This document shows, in pieces, positions 10,866 through 26,100 of a DNA stretch of 64,000 nucleotides. The DNA is from Castanea sativa (Eukaryota; Streptophyta; Magnoliopsida; Fagales; Fagaceae). Location: the NCBI RefSeq assembly GCF_040712315.1, contig NC_134020.1, positions 48,841,751 to 48,905,750 on the forward strand, written 5' to 3'. Each line of letters begins with the position of its first letter. Within the stretch, counting starts at the first letter, position 1. The notes below the pieces were generated by a model. The model did not search any database, was not told where the DNA came from, and saw only the letters and a program-made list of their open reading frames with translations. A program made the translations under genes and the position numbers.

Positions 10866-11458
10866 ATAGGTATTCCACCCCAGCTTATCCTTGAGGAAAC
10901 GGGCAGGCCGAGGCCATTAACAAAGTTATTGTCAGCGGGCTAAAGAAAAGGTTGGATGATGCGAAAGGCAGATGGGTCGAAGAGCTCCCTCATGTTCTGT
11001 GGACGTATCGGACCACACCGCGCAGGTCCACTGGAGAAACTCCATTCTCTATGACTTATGGAGCCGAGGCGGTGATACCTCTGGAATCTGGTTTTCCCAC
11101 CCTAAAGACCAGCTCCTTTAGCCCTGAGAGTAACAATGGACTCTTGGAAAAAGGCCTAGATTTGCTTGAGGAACGGCGCGAGGCAGCGATGGTCCAAATA
11201 GCTTATTATCAACAGAAGCTAAAACGGGGTTACGATGCCCACGTGAGGCTAAGGCCACTTGCACCTGGTGATCTCGTGCTAAGGAAAGTTGTGGGTACCT
11301 CTAAGAACCCAGCTTGGGGTAAGTTAGGACCCAACTGGGAAGGCCCCTACCGCATTGTATCAGTAGCAGGCATAGGGTCATATCGGCTAGCTGACCTAGA
11401 TGAAAGAATTATACCACGCCCATGGAATGTAAACAATCTTAGAAGGTATTATTATTAA
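10866..11458 (+). pseudogene. Element 1 integrase C-terminal part, out of frame
   Basis: Continues the integrase after the break: a short GIINRYSTPAYP-like segment, an in-frame TGA near 10893, then the catalytic-Glu region (GNGQAEA) and an open stretch from 10952. That stretch holds WVEELPHVLWTYRTTPRRST, TPFSMTYGAEAVIP, and the C-terminal LKRGYDAHVRLRPLAPGDLV and GKLGPNWEGPYRI, ending at TAA 11456-11458. The deletion-frameshift plus TGA prevent an intact integrase. Related to element 2's integrase (33623-35962). Confidence 0.88.
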
Positions 11459-11512
11459 TAAAGTGTGCTTTTATTGGTGAATATTTCAAAGTTATGACTA
11501 CTTCTGATGCAT

Positions 11513-12060
11513 GAAGTTACTGATTTTAAGAATCAAACAGAAACTTGGTTAAGTGCAGTCTTCGGACCACAAACCTTGTGGAAATTGATGTCTTGTCACT
11601 TGTTAAACAGAACCTTAGTTATGCCGGGTCTTCGGACCTCCTACTTTGGGAAAATTAACATTTGAAGTTACTGATTTTAAGAATCAAACAGAAACTTGGT
11701 TAAGTGCAGTCTTCGGACCACAAACCTTGTGGAAATTGATGTCTTGTCACTTGTTAAACAGAACCTTAGTTATGCCGGGTCTTCGGACCTCCTACTTTGG
11801 GGAAATTAACATTTGAAGTTACTAATTTTAAGAATCAAACAGAAACTTGGTTAAGTGCAGTCTTCGGACCCCAAACCTTGTGGAAATTGATGTCTTGTCA
11901 CTTGTTAAACAGAACCTTAGTTATGTCGGGTCCTTGGACCTCCCACTTTGGACAAAATTGACATTTAAGCTTATTAATCTTAAGAACTAATGTGAAATTG
12001 TTTAAGTCCGTCCTCAGATCACAAATTTAATTAAAGTTGATTGTTTATGGCGCCTGCAAA
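11513..12060 (+). repeat. 151-bp tandem array between pol and the antisense gene
   Basis: Near-identical units begin at 11513, 11664 and 11815 (each opens GAAGTTACT), giving a 151-bp period. A fourth, decayed unit starts near 11966. Each unit contains CTTCGGACC twice or nearly so. It lies where the sense (pol) and antisense genes converge. Confidence 0.92.
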
Positions 12061-12473
12061 TTAATGCCTTACTGGTCATTAATTCGGATCTTAAGTCTTG
12101 TATCTTTAAGTGTTAAGTAAATTTGTGTAAGGAATGGTCCTCGGACCTTGTATCTTACTAAGAATGGTACTATACATTACGAGGGTTTGATCGTTATGTT
12201 AATTTCAACCATATCACCTTCTGGCAAATCTTTAATAATGTGCGCATGATTATGTGGAAATTATGGTTATGCAGTTCTTGGAGTTAGATTTGTGTACTTT
12301 GAGAAACTTTTGTTATGTATTAATGGGAAACTTTTGCGATATATATAAAAAGAATAAAGTAAAAACAGATGCAGCACAAGTAAAAATCAAGTAAAGTCGT
12401 TCTTCATTAATCATTTGGACATGCATTACATATAAAGATTGAACAAGGAAAAAGAGAAGCCCTAAACTAGGTC
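12061..12473. other. Element 1 spacer, 3' flank of the antisense gene
   Basis: AT-rich stretch without a reading frame. It probably carries the 3' UTR of the antisense gene; an AATAAAG-like signal on the + strand lies near 12354. Confidence 0.4.
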
Positions 12474-15026
12474 CTAAGCTGTTGGAGGAGGATCTTGCTG
12501 AGAAGTGCTGGTTCCCTCCGTCTTTTTCAACTCCAGCTCAAAGGAAGTCAGGACTTGCTTTCCTTTGTCTACTGTCTTCGTTGGAAGGACGCCGAGTTCC
12601 ACTATCTGGCTCAAATCCTTCTCTGCATCCCCTCCTCCTTCCTTCTCTTTGTTAGAACCTAAAGGTTCTGTAGGATCTGGAGTCAGCTGGGGGACTATCG
12701 AAGGCAGAGCAGGGAGAGCTGACTCAGGGGTAGGAGTAGCAGCAGGAGGTTCTTCAATTTCCTGTATCTCCAAAGGAAGCCAAACGTTCTCGGACTTCCT
12801 CAGATCCGAGGACAGAGGAACTCCAGCCACGTTTAGGGCTTCCCCCCAGACTTTCTGACAGTACTCCTGGCACAAAGCCGCGAAAGCCTCTGTCAGCTGC
12901 TCCTCGGTATTTGCTACCCCTTCCTCGTAGCTCGTCTGCTTGGCAGTCTGTAAAGAGTGCTGGAATGAGCTGGCTTCTTCTTTCATTAGCGCAAGCTCCT
13001 TTTCCAAATCCGAGCGTTCCCTTTGGCCTCGGGAAAGCTCGTCATCTTTTTCGCGAAGGAGCCTGCGCTGCCCTTCTATCTGGGTCTTCATGGTCTTCAA
13101 ATTAGACTCCACCCCATTCTTTTCTCTCTTCAGATCAGCCACCTCCGCGACGAGCTTCTCGTTCTCAGCGAGGGCTGTGCCCAAGGACTTCTCAGTCTCC
13201 ATCCTGATCTCCAGCTCAGTTCTGGCCTTTTTCCGAGTATCTTCTATGAACTTTTCGGCTACGAAGACCTCCTGAATGGCCTATAACAAAATGTGAGGGA
13301 GTTAGAAATAATAAAAAACTTATGAGTATTGTTAGAATTGGAATATCCCCAAAAAGGAGGAAACTTACCAGCGCTAGGTCCCTTTTTAGAGAAAGGAATA
13401 GTTGTGGCTGGCTCATTTTTTCCAAGGTCTCCATATCCTTGGGCAGCAGAAGAGGGCGCTCCAACACTTCGGCCAAGTGGTGGGCATGGCCTTGTTGAAC
13501 CGCCCTTATACTAGATTGGCAGGATATGGGAGCACCGTCCAATCTTAAGTCAGGAGACCAGGTAACCGGTGCTCGGCGCACTTCGGCTTCATCCCTGATC
13601 TCCCCACTCTCAACTGAGCGGGCCCTACCCTTGCCTTTGTCCAGCTTCTGCTGCTGAACCGGTGGGGGTTGTTGTTGTGGTTTTTTGGGGTCCTTGCTGA
13701 TCGTCCCCTCAATATCCCCCTTTCTCTTCTTCTTAGGATCCTCGGCTGGAAGTTTTGGCTCAGCTGGAGGAGGGGGAGGTGGCAAAGATGGAGGAACTTG
13801 GGACGCCCCCGTCTTCTTCCCGGCGACCTTCGCACCTCTCTTGGTTAGGAGATTCTGCATCCTATCCATATCTTCCTCGGATGCGTCTTCTGGTCGGGCA
13901 ACTATTAATCCTGCAATTCCTGAGGCCTCGGTGGCTTCTTCCTCCTCGTCAGAGAGTACGACGAACTAAGTCCCTTGAGGTCTTCCGGTGTCTTCGAGTT
14001 GGAATTGATCTATCTCTTCGTCTAGCGCGTGTGAAGAAGACACCTGTTCCTCTGGAACAACAGTCGCCTGAGAATGCACAGCGAGGGGGGTTGCCGCAAT
14101 GGGCTGTCCGTATAGAACGGTGTCAGGGGCGTCAGGGAGATTGTGGTCGTCCAAAAAATGGGGCCGGGCTACGTTTATCTTCCTTCGCCTTCGGTCACCG
14201 GCTACTATGGCGTTTTCTATCTCCTGGAAGTCCGAGGAGATGGGGGTGTATCCAAGCATCAGATGAGCCGCTCTGAGTTGTAGGTCCTCGCTGACGAACA
14301 CCTCGGAGCGCAGTACCCGGTTAAGATCCGCAACGTTGCAGTGACTTAGGCGTGGGCGCACGTGTCGCTTATCTGCAAAGGAAAATACCAAATCAGACTA
14401 ATATGGTCAGATTCATACAATACATGATGAACCTAAATAAACGTGAATGCATGTAAGTGCGAATTTTTGTCAATGTTAGAGGAGTTTGTGCGGGGGAGGG
14501 GAGGCTATTCCTAAGGTGTCGCACCTGGATCTCCCCACTCAACTGGGCAGTGGAGGCCGTCATGCCAGTTCCCAGAAACGATCAGGTAGTCATCCTTCAT
14601 GCCTTTGTTGGATTTGGGCAGACAGGAGATTAGCCTAACGACACTGGAGCGAGACTTAATGTAATAACCTACTTTGGAAAGTTTATGGGACTCGTACAGA
14701 AAGACCACATCGTGCCAGGTGAGGTTTAAACCCATCTGCTCGTTTAGAGCATCGACACTACCCAAAACTCTAAAAACGTTTGGGAGGCATTGATCGGGGC
14801 ACAAACGGTGGTTGCGAAGGTACTCCCTAGTTACAGGCCTCATTGGGAGGGTCATCCCACCCTCTATGAAGGCTATCATTGGGATGATAACCTCTCCCTC
14901 CTTTCTAGAACCGGCCACGGCTTCTGCCGGGTAGTATTTCAAACCTACATCGTCGGGAATGTGATACTTGGCTCTAAAGCCTTCCATTCCAGCGGCGGTA
15001 TCAACTAAACACTTAAACCTACCCAT
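12474..15026 (-). pseudogene. Element 1 antisense gene (PF04195-like domain, coiled coil), one premature TAG
   Basis: Three exons on the - strand: 15026-14525, 14372-13369 and 13280-12474, joined by GT-AG introns in consistent phase (2313 nt, 771 codons). ATG at 15026 is the first after an in-frame upstream TAG. Exon 1 holds a PF04195-like ('putative gypsy type transposon') domain: FRAKYHIPDDVGLKYYP, GMTLPMRPVTREYL, LTWHDVVFLYE. Exon 2 is acidic, then proline-rich and basic (SLPPPPPP, PKKKRKG). Exon 3 is a coiled coil of heptad-like E/K/L sequence (TALAENEKLVAEVADLKREK) with a Pro/Glu-rich tail. A TAG at 13968-13966 (codon 303) is the only in-frame stop, with the frame open on both sides. A 5' UTR intron is possible (donor near 15135, acceptor near 15048). 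This matches the extra antisense ORFs known in Tat-lineage elements. Function is unknown. Confidence 0.75.
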
Positions 15027-15533
15027 TAGAAAGGAACGAAAGGCTAAACTCTAAAAGGGAAAATATTCACGAAGACAGCCGAGGACTGTATCCGAGGAGA
15101 AAAGGTTAAGAGTAGAGAGAGCAAGAACTTACAAAGTTGAAGGTACAGGTTTCCACGATTTTCTGTAGGTAAAGTATGATTGTTGGTGTTTTGATGGGAT
15201 TAGTCCCTGATGAATTAAATGAAGGCGCAGGTTCCCGAAGCGTCACGACGTGCGAAAAGGCGGCCTTGAAATTATATTTGTCCCGCCTAGAATTTTGCGG
15301 AGTAATGAGGACCGTTGGATGCCCATCTCACCGTTGAACGTGGGAGACAAAATGTAACTTACAGTAATAAATACGCGCGTTGTTGAAAAATAAAACCGCC
15401 AAGTGGCATCTTCTGGGACGCGAAACGACTTCCACACGTGCCATCACTCACAAAGTGTGTGGAATCAGTTCTTGTCGGATCAAAACCCTATTTTTCTCCT
15501 CGGACGTTGAAAATTAGAGTTTTGAGGGGCTAT
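15027..15533. other. Element 1 region between antisense gene and 3' LTR
   Basis: Probable promoter and 5' UTR of the antisense gene. The - strand carries a TATTTATTA-like box near 15370-15380. The polypurine tract before the 3' LTR is weak (TTTGAGGGGC, 15521-15530). Confidence 0.4.
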
Positions 15534-16280
15534 TGTGGGGAGTAAAAGCACCCTGATGGAGATATGGGCCTTTGGGCCGTGCCAAAGAGGTCCGACCTGC
15601 TCTTGAGTTTAGAATTTGTTAGTACCACGGGTCGGCCCATACGCCTAGGATCCGAGGATCCAGTCGAGGGTAAATTTCTCTTCGGACGGACACCAGAGAA
15701 CCTGGGACTTCATGATAAACGTCAGGCAATGACATGGTTAAAACCAGTGGATAAGAGGGGTAGACCCTTGAGTGTCCTGGAAGCACCGATGTGATAGAAA
15801 CACCGAAGATTAAGGCTGTCATCTCCACATTAAAGACCTTGCACCTACCGCCCTGGCCGCATTGATGGGGAAGTGACACCTGAACAGTGGAAGGGAAACT
15901 TCTGGTTACTATTCAAAGGCACTGAGAAAAGAAATATCTAGGCTAAAGGGGAGGTGAGGCAACACGTGTACAAATTATTCAAAAGAGTAGTATTTAAGGA
16001 GCAATCTAAGACAGTAAAGTGGGGGACTTTCTTTGTAACCTAAGGAAAAGAGAAAAAGAGAGAGAAATAATATAAGAACAGTTCTCGGCTTATGTCCGAG
16101 CAGATTGACTTATAGTATTCTTTGTTGTTTCTAAGTGTTATAATCTCTGGCTTGCCATTTAATCCTCAAATACTTCTAACCTGGGTTTCAAGCCCACACT
16201 CTACAAATTCATATTGTTTAAGGCTCATTGGGCCTGGGCCTATAACTGTTCTTGGGGCCAGGTGCAATTGTGCACTTACA
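15534..16280 (+). repeat. 3' LTR of element 1
   Basis: TGTGGGGAG...CACTTACA, 747 bp, about 98-99% identical to 5352-6099 by eye. Followed by the GCAAT duplication at 16281-16285. Confidence 0.95.
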
Positions 16281-16765
16281 GCAATTTTATAGGAAGAATT
16301 CCAACATCACTTGAAAACGTTACTCAAATTACTTATTTGATTCTATTAAGGAACAATTTTATTAGGCCAATTCCACCAAAATCACTTGAGAACCTAACAC
16401 AAATGACTTATTTAGATTTATCAAGGAACAATTTTATTGGGTCAATTCTAACATTACTTGAGAACCTTACAAAACTTACTTATTTGAATTTGTCATCTAA
16501 TAGTTTCAGCGGTGAGATTCAATTGCCACTTTTAAATTTTATGTGTTTTTGGTTGATATATCAAACTAACAATTTTTAATTATTGGGGAATATTTCAATA
16601 AATTTGTTGTTGTCAATATTGGACTTATTGGTCCCCTTCTATATCACATAAGTGGTTTGAATTTAATTCATCTCTCTTTAAATTCAAATTTCTTAAATGA
16701 GACATTGCCATCTCAGTTATTCAATTTGACCTCCTTGGTGAGGTTAGGACTTGGTGGTAAAAGTG
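16281..16765 (+). pseudogene. LRR receptor-like protein, right fragment
   Basis: Leucine-rich repeats of the plant RLP type, about 24 residues each: FIGRIPTSLENVTQITYL, PKSLENLTQMTYLDLSRN, LLENLTKLTYLNLSSNSF and so on, open to TAA at 16577-16579. After a frame break more LRR text follows (GLNLIHLSLNSNFLNE, LPSQLFNLTSLVRLGL) to about 16765. It joins in phase with 5253-5351 across the retrotransposon. No transmembrane or kinase part is seen. Originally a likely pathogen-perception or developmental RLP; now dead. Confidence 0.72.
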
Positions 16766-17018
16766 TACTAAACCATCCATGTTCCTTGACCTTTTATACC
16801 TTTTGTTTCTTCTATTTTTGATTTATTTATTTCCCATTTCAATCAAATTCAATTAATTTAAAAAAAAAAATTAAAAATATCGATAGTTTTGATCTTTAGC
16901 TAAAAAGCCTAGCCAGTTGCCACTGGCCTACTAGGCCCACCAGTGCGTTGCAAAATTGCGGTGAAGAAAACGTCTAATAATTAGATATATATAATACTAA
17001 TGCATAGTATAACAACAA

Positions 17019-17090
17019 ATCAGAGTGGCGCAGCGGAAGCGTGGTGGGCCCATAACCCACAGGTCCCAGGATCGAAACCTGGCTCTGATA
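17019..17090 (+). tRNA. Initiator tRNA-Met (CAT)
   Basis: 72-nt cloverleaf from ATCAGAGTGG to CTGGCTCTGATA. The acceptor stem pairs ATCAGAG with CTCTGAT, the anticodon CAT is at 17051-17053, and the T-loop B box is GGATCGAAACC. It matches the plant initiator tRNA-Met, with no intron and no encoded CCA. CAA triplets just upstream (AACAACAA) and a T run at about 17119-17123 fit plant Pol III initiation and termination. Confidence 0.95.
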
Positions 17091-17140
17091 CAAAAGAGTA
17101 GCTTCCCAAAACCCACTATTTTTACCATATTTTTCCGTCG

Positions 17141-17282
17141 AAACGGTACGTTTTGAGCCTCTTTTAATCACCAAAACGGTGCGTTTCACACCAACCACTT
17201 CTTCTTCATCCACCTCCTCTTTAGCTTTGTGTCTCTAACTGTAACCACACAAAAAAAAAAAAAGTGTTAAAACGGTGCGTTT
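17141..17282. promoter_or_regulatory. Three AAACGGTGCGTTT motifs upstream of COP10
   Basis: Near-palindromes AAACGG(T)(A/G)CGTTT at 17141-17153, 17174-17186 and 17270-17282, between the tRNA gene and the COP10 ATG at 17317. AAACG/CGTTT arms flank a 3-bp core. Regulatory role inferred from repetition and place only. Confidence 0.4.
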
Positions 17283-17316
17283 TATTGAAGAGTACACAGA
17301 GAGAGAGAGAGAGAGC

Positions 17317-20313
<2,997 letters not shown>

Positions 20314-23128
20314 CTTGGGTGAATCTGACAAAAGTGCCATTCAAATTGCAGATGTTCTATCATTTTGATTCATGGATAGGTCATAAAATCCAGGTGAACA
20401 CAAGGAAAAGCTGTTTGTAAATTTTTCACAGTATCTTGCTAACCTTATGACCATCCCAGTGTGTTTTTGATAATGGCTGAAAGAGACATTCAGGACGCAA
20501 TATGAAATTATGTACAATGAGAAATCTCAGAATGTTTGGTTAATTGGTGGTTATTGTTATTGTTTACCGGCGAAAAGCAGCTGTAACTATAGAAGACTGT
20601 GTCTGGAGGCGTGTCCCAAATTCGTTGGAGTTGTGGACTAGCAAGCTGAATGATATTGATGCATCAAAAGTAACATATGATGTGTACTACATGATTCATT
20701 AGAGTGCCAAAGAAAACATTTTTGTGAAGTTACATATCCAAGAATTATATCTCTGCTTCTGTTTTTGCTCCAATAAGCCATAAGATGATCCTGCAAATGA
20801 AGACATACAAAAGTAGTGTTTTTCTGGAGTGCCTCTACCATTATCAAAATTGTGGGCAAAGCTCTACTTTTTGAGTTGTTCAAGCTGTCTTGGACTTACC
20901 TTGACAACAAAATATGCAATCCCTATTCTCATGTTGTTAATAAGTTACATAATTCTTTAGTTTCTTTCACTGAAGGTGTCGGCTCATTATCAAGACCTGC
21001 ATGTTGCACTTGCCTGAAATTATATGGTGCATTTAGTGTACTATGCCTTTCCTCCCATTTAAGAATAGCCTAATAGGTCTCATATATAGGTGTCGCATAT
21101 AGGATTTATCTTTATGTAAGGAATGGCACCAGCCGGATTTCCTATTTTCTGTCCTACTTTCGCTTCGAGGCAGGTTTGTTTTTCCCGCCCCATTCTAGCG
21201 GGTACCAAAATGGGTACCCATCTTGTCAAACCCATTTTTTTTTATATAATTTATTAAATGTTTATTTTGAACGCATTAAATTAAAACTCATAAAAAAAAA
21301 AAAACAAGTTGTAACATTACAAAACTTTTTTAAAGCATAACAGTACGACAATTTAAATAATAAGAAATACAAAAACAATTCAAACATAGCAATACAACAA
21401 TTAAAAAAATATAAACAATGTAAACATTTTTTTTTTTTAAACAATGTAAATATTAAAACATAAAAGTATAAATTCAATAATAATACAATATACAAAAATC
21501 ATAAAAGAAAAGTTAGTAGACTAAAAACACAAATATTCTTATAGAAAAAAACTTATAAAAATATTTTTTAATTATTCAAATATAAACAAAGAAGATGCAG
21601 GGCGGGTCCTGAGGAAAATATTAACCTCCATCCTCGCCCTATTGGTTATGTGGGGCTGGTAAAACTAGTCTATCAATGGTGGATGAGGCAAGTACCTGTG
21701 GGTGCAGGTTGAAATTGTCATCCGACCTGGACAATTGTGTAAAGAATTCAAAAATTTTAAGATTACATAAAATGTCACAATTTATGTCATAATTTGTGCG
21801 ACAATTGTCTATTATTACATAATAGAAAGTAAGTGATGGAGAAAAAATGATGGGTGATATAAAAGTGAGGCTCAAGTATGATAATTGTGGCATTTTATTA
21901 TATTGCCACAGGAGCATGGAAGTTTGAGTGTTTGGTACCAATACTCTCACATGGTACTAGACAAAAATAGTGTTTCCAATACTCTGATATGGTACTAGAC
22001 AATTGAGTTCTGATCCTTCGATTTTCACTTTCACAACTCCCCCCGTGGTTCAATCAGGAGAATATTGACTTCAGAAGTATTGTATGATCTCTCTATCTGT
22101 CTGTACAATCCCCCCTCCCCCTTATTATTCCAGTAATATCTACAGTATTTGAGAATGCCTAATGTTCTATCTGATATCTTGGCCTCTTGCTGAATTTAGA
22201 AGATTACTACATACTCTTCTTTACGTTGAAAACAAAATCTAATTCAAAGACTCATCTTTCCACCTCTGTCGAATTGCCTGGAGTGCGTTGTGTATGCCAC
22301 AGTCGTCAATTGCAACGTAGGATAGATTGTTCTTTATATGCTATAAGTAATTACTTGTTTAAGTTGTTATCAGTGTAATTAGTCAATCATTGGATAAAAT
22401 TCTTTCTTCTTTACTATTATTTAAATTGGTAAGATTGTGATATTCCAAATTGTGCGGATCCTTTTGGATGTTGAGTGTGTTGATTGGTTATTTTATATAT
22501 ACAAAGTCATTAACTACAACAACAACAGTGGCACTTAGGGGTAGAATATCCCTAGAGGAGAAGTAGGCCAAGAAAAAAAAGTTGTGAAAAATATGTCTTC
22601 CAATCATTAAAAACTTTTTCTACAATGTTAGAGACATAGATGATAGACCCACTTCTCGTTTGGCTTGGATATGGACACAGTGATTCTGTTGCAGTCATTG
22701 GAGCTTTCTTTCTATAAAATCTTACTTTTAACATGGTGTTTACCCACAACTCTCCCAAAAAAAAAGAGGCACTGTTGTACTTCAAATGATATCAGAAACT
22801 TCGTGACTACTCCACCAACACGACTGAGTTTTAGAGAGTAGTTGGTGTATAAGGAAATTTGGAAGGTTCGGTGCCATATGTAACACGTGGACCTCACCTA
22901 AACAATACTTAACTATTTTTTATTCCTACTTGCATGCTACACTGAAGATATATCTCATGCAATTGCAATGTGACGTTAACAACCACTACGATTTCAAAAA
23001 CAAAGTTATTGATAAGATGTAACTATATTGCTTAAAATTTCCACAGATTTTGAAAAAGTTCGCATTTTCGACTTTTTTCTACAACTTTGTCACTTACCAC
23101 AGATCAAGAGAGAGATAGAGAGACAAAG
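20314..23128. other. Intergenic between COP10 and the AAE gene
   Basis: Begins with the COP10 3' UTR. A strongly AT-rich tract runs at about 21230-21600, bracketed by short G/C-rich GCGGGT-type segments near 21200 and 21600, possibly an unclassified repeat. The end (about 23090-23128) is 5' UTR of the AAE gene with AGAGAGATAG text. No gene seen. Confidence 0.45.
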
Positions 23129-26100
23129 ATGAGGAAGAGCATAAGCGAAGTTGGAGTGGAGGACTTTGTGAAGGCAGGGCTAACCATAGAGGAGGCCCAA
23201 GAATTCCAAAGGGTTCTCAAAGAAGCAGTTTTTGGAGCCAAAGGGTCTGACCCAAAAGAGGTTTGGCGATCACTGGTGGCTCAAAGGGTGCTAAAGCCAT
23301 GGCACCCACATGCGCTGCATCAGCTAGTCTACTACTCGGTCTATGCCAATTGGGACTCCCTCACCAATGGTCCTCCTCTCTACTGGTTCCCTTCTCTGTA
23401 TGGTTTTGCTCTTTGTCTTTGATTTCTTTCCCTCAGCTCTATTAGCAATTACCTACTACTTTCACTGATTCATTGCATTGTTTTCTCCGTTGTTATTTAG
23501 TCCCTATAGTTATGCATATTCTTACAGTTGGTCCTGCAGTTTTTGTCTTTTCTATTTATCTGCCTAGTTATAATGAAAAGATATTATCCTTTTTGGTAGT
23601 TGTTTGCCACGTTTTTTGAAAAACTGGTTGAGGCCCTTCATCTAACAGGTCCTAATAATGTATTAGATTTGTCTGGCAAGTATCGACAAATAAACTATCA
23701 CTTGTCCCAAAAATAATTGTTCAGAAACTGTAAATTTAATTATTATTGGAACGCTCTTCTAATGTGTGGTCCCAGACTTCCCTTAATACGTGGGGTCCAA
23801 TCAACATTTGAGCTTTATAACATTTTAAATAGAGGTACAATGGAAACATGGTTCTATTTGATCACAGGGTTTAAAAAGAAATCAATGAATTTAACTAATC
23901 CGATCTCTCTTTCATTGATTCTGTTAGGAGTTAAGCTTATTTGACCATGTTTCTTTCCATGTTCTCTGGATCAATGTTATAGGCATTAGTAATGTTTATT
24001 CTAAGGTTAGCTGCAATTGTTAACAAATGTAACCGGCATTAACATTGCACTGCTGCTGTACTCTTAACTAAACTTAATACAATTGTCTATGATTGATGGT
24101 TGTATCATTAGTTGCAGAAACTTATATACGCTTTGTTGCAGAAAGTTACCAGTGCGTGCATTCCAATTGATAGCTCAATTTTATTGCTTTGTAATGACTT
24201 TGAGGTTGCATTTTTGATATATTCAAAGAGTAAATGTTCAGATTTTTACCCTTAACTGATCTTTTCTCGCTCTGTTTGTTAGAGATCAGTCTAAACATAC
24301 AAACTTGGGACGTTTGATGGGAAAGTATGGTTCAAAGCTGTTAGGAACATCATACAAGGATCCTATTACAAGTTTCAGCCACTTTCAGAACTTCTCTGTT
24401 CAGCATCCTGAGGTTTATTATGCTTTTTGTGCCTTCATTTGCTAGGTAAATGCTAGTTTTGATGCAAAGCAGTATTTCAACTTAGTTATGTAAATGTCAA
24501 TGAATTTCAGGATTACTGGTCTATTGTTCTAAAAGAGCTTTCAGTTTCATTTCATGAGGCCCCAAAGTACATTTTAGATACTACCGACAAATTGAAACAT
24601 GGGGGAACATGGTTTCCAGGTTCAGTTTTGAATATTGCTGAGTGTTGTTTGCTACCTAGAACTCATCCAAGAAAAGAAGATAACAGTGTGGCTATTGTGT
24701 GGAGGGATGAAGGCTGTGATGATTCCAATATTAATCACATGACACTGAAAGAACTTCGAGAACGAGTAATGTATGCTCTCACTTGATTATGCTTATCCCC
24801 AATTGAGTGTGTTATCTGTTAAAGTGTGGTGCACATTATAACTACTGTGTCTGAGTGATGTCTGAGTGAACATTATAACTACTCTTTCTCTCTCTCTCTC
24901 TTACTCTAACTGGGTCAATGCAAATGGGATATATTAGGGATACTGCCTTGATCTCATAGAATGTGATTCTTTGCAACTATGCACTTTTTGGGAATCTAAT
25001 GGTGTTGTGGTTGTGTTTGTGTGTTTTTTTTTGGGTCTTTAAAGAATGGTAGCCCTCCACATTGAAATGCAAGGTTGAGTTATAAAGTGTACTTGGCTCT
25101 TTATTTTTCAATTCTTCAACCTAAGACAGATGCATATATTAAGAGGATTTGAAATGATTTACAGGTTGGTGGCAAATGCACTCGATGCTGTATTTTCAAA
25201 GGGTGATGCAATTGCAATTGATATGCCAATGACAATCAATGCAGTTATCATATATTTGGCAATTATACTAGCAGGATTTGTTGTTGTATCAATAGCTGAC
25301 AGTTTTGCAGCAAAGGAAATTGCAACTCGTTTGCGTGTGTCAAAAGCAAAGGGTATCTTCACTCAGGTGATCATTCACCTTCATAAAATATCTGTTAGAT
25401 TAAAAATGTGGGATTACCGTAGTACTCAAACCAAGTTGGTCCATCTGTTATGCTGAATATATGTGAAGTGGCAGCAATTGTACTTGCGTCATCAGATGTT
25501 AGAATCAGTAATTAGCAAGATATTAGATTGTTAAATTGTGTTCCTTGTCTAGTAAAACCCATAAATAAATAAGTGCTCAAAGCTGCAAAAATGATGGCCT
25601 GACCATTCAGTCTTTTGCAAAAATGGTCTGACCATTAGTTTGGCTCATCATACATGTTGATTGTACTACATAGAATCATCCATATAATTCTGCATTGTGT
25701 CAATGGTATATTTGGTTGTTTAGATACTGCCTGTGTCATATCATATTAGCATGAGTGGATTACCAAATTTTACTTTTATAAGTATTTATCATTTATTTCT
25801 GCACCTTCCCCTTCCCTCTCTCTCTTTTTGCCTAGTTGTTGTAGTAGTTTCATCTTATGCTGTGATCTCTGTCCACTTCTGAGTATGAACAAATCCAGCT
25901 GCTAAGTTGTATTGTTAATATGTCTTCCTTATGGTGTTAGCAGATCATTAATCAATAGTTTCTAGAAGCACATCTCTAAGCCATCCAGCCATAATTCCCT
26001 ACTGGCAATCTTACTGAAAAATTAATTTCCACTTTTTGTAATAATTAGATAGAATCTTTTAATGGTTCTTCCCATGTTTCCACTTTTTTCAAACTATTTT

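Larger units (their letters stand above)
5352..16280 (+). mobile_element. Element 1: Ty3/Gypsy LTR retrotransposon, Tat-like, 10.9 kb
   Basis: Complete structure: LTRs of 748 and 747 bp (TG...CA), flanked by the 5-bp target duplication GCAAT (5347-5351 and 16281-16285). Then PBS 2 bp after the LTR, gag-protease, RT-RNaseH-integrase, a tandem repeat array, and a spliced gene on the opposite strand before the 3' LTR. Domain order and the antisense gene fit the Tat lineage (Retand/Grande/RIRE2-like). The two LTRs differ by about nine substitutions and one 1-bp indel by eye, so the insertion is young. The integrase has a deletion-frameshift and a TGA, so it is probably not autonomous. It inserted into an LRR gene. 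Confidence 0.95.

Noticed and set aside
12505..14276. Several + strand frames of 64-173 codons in element 1
   Set aside because: Opposite strand of the spliced antisense gene, which has far better domain content and splice logic.
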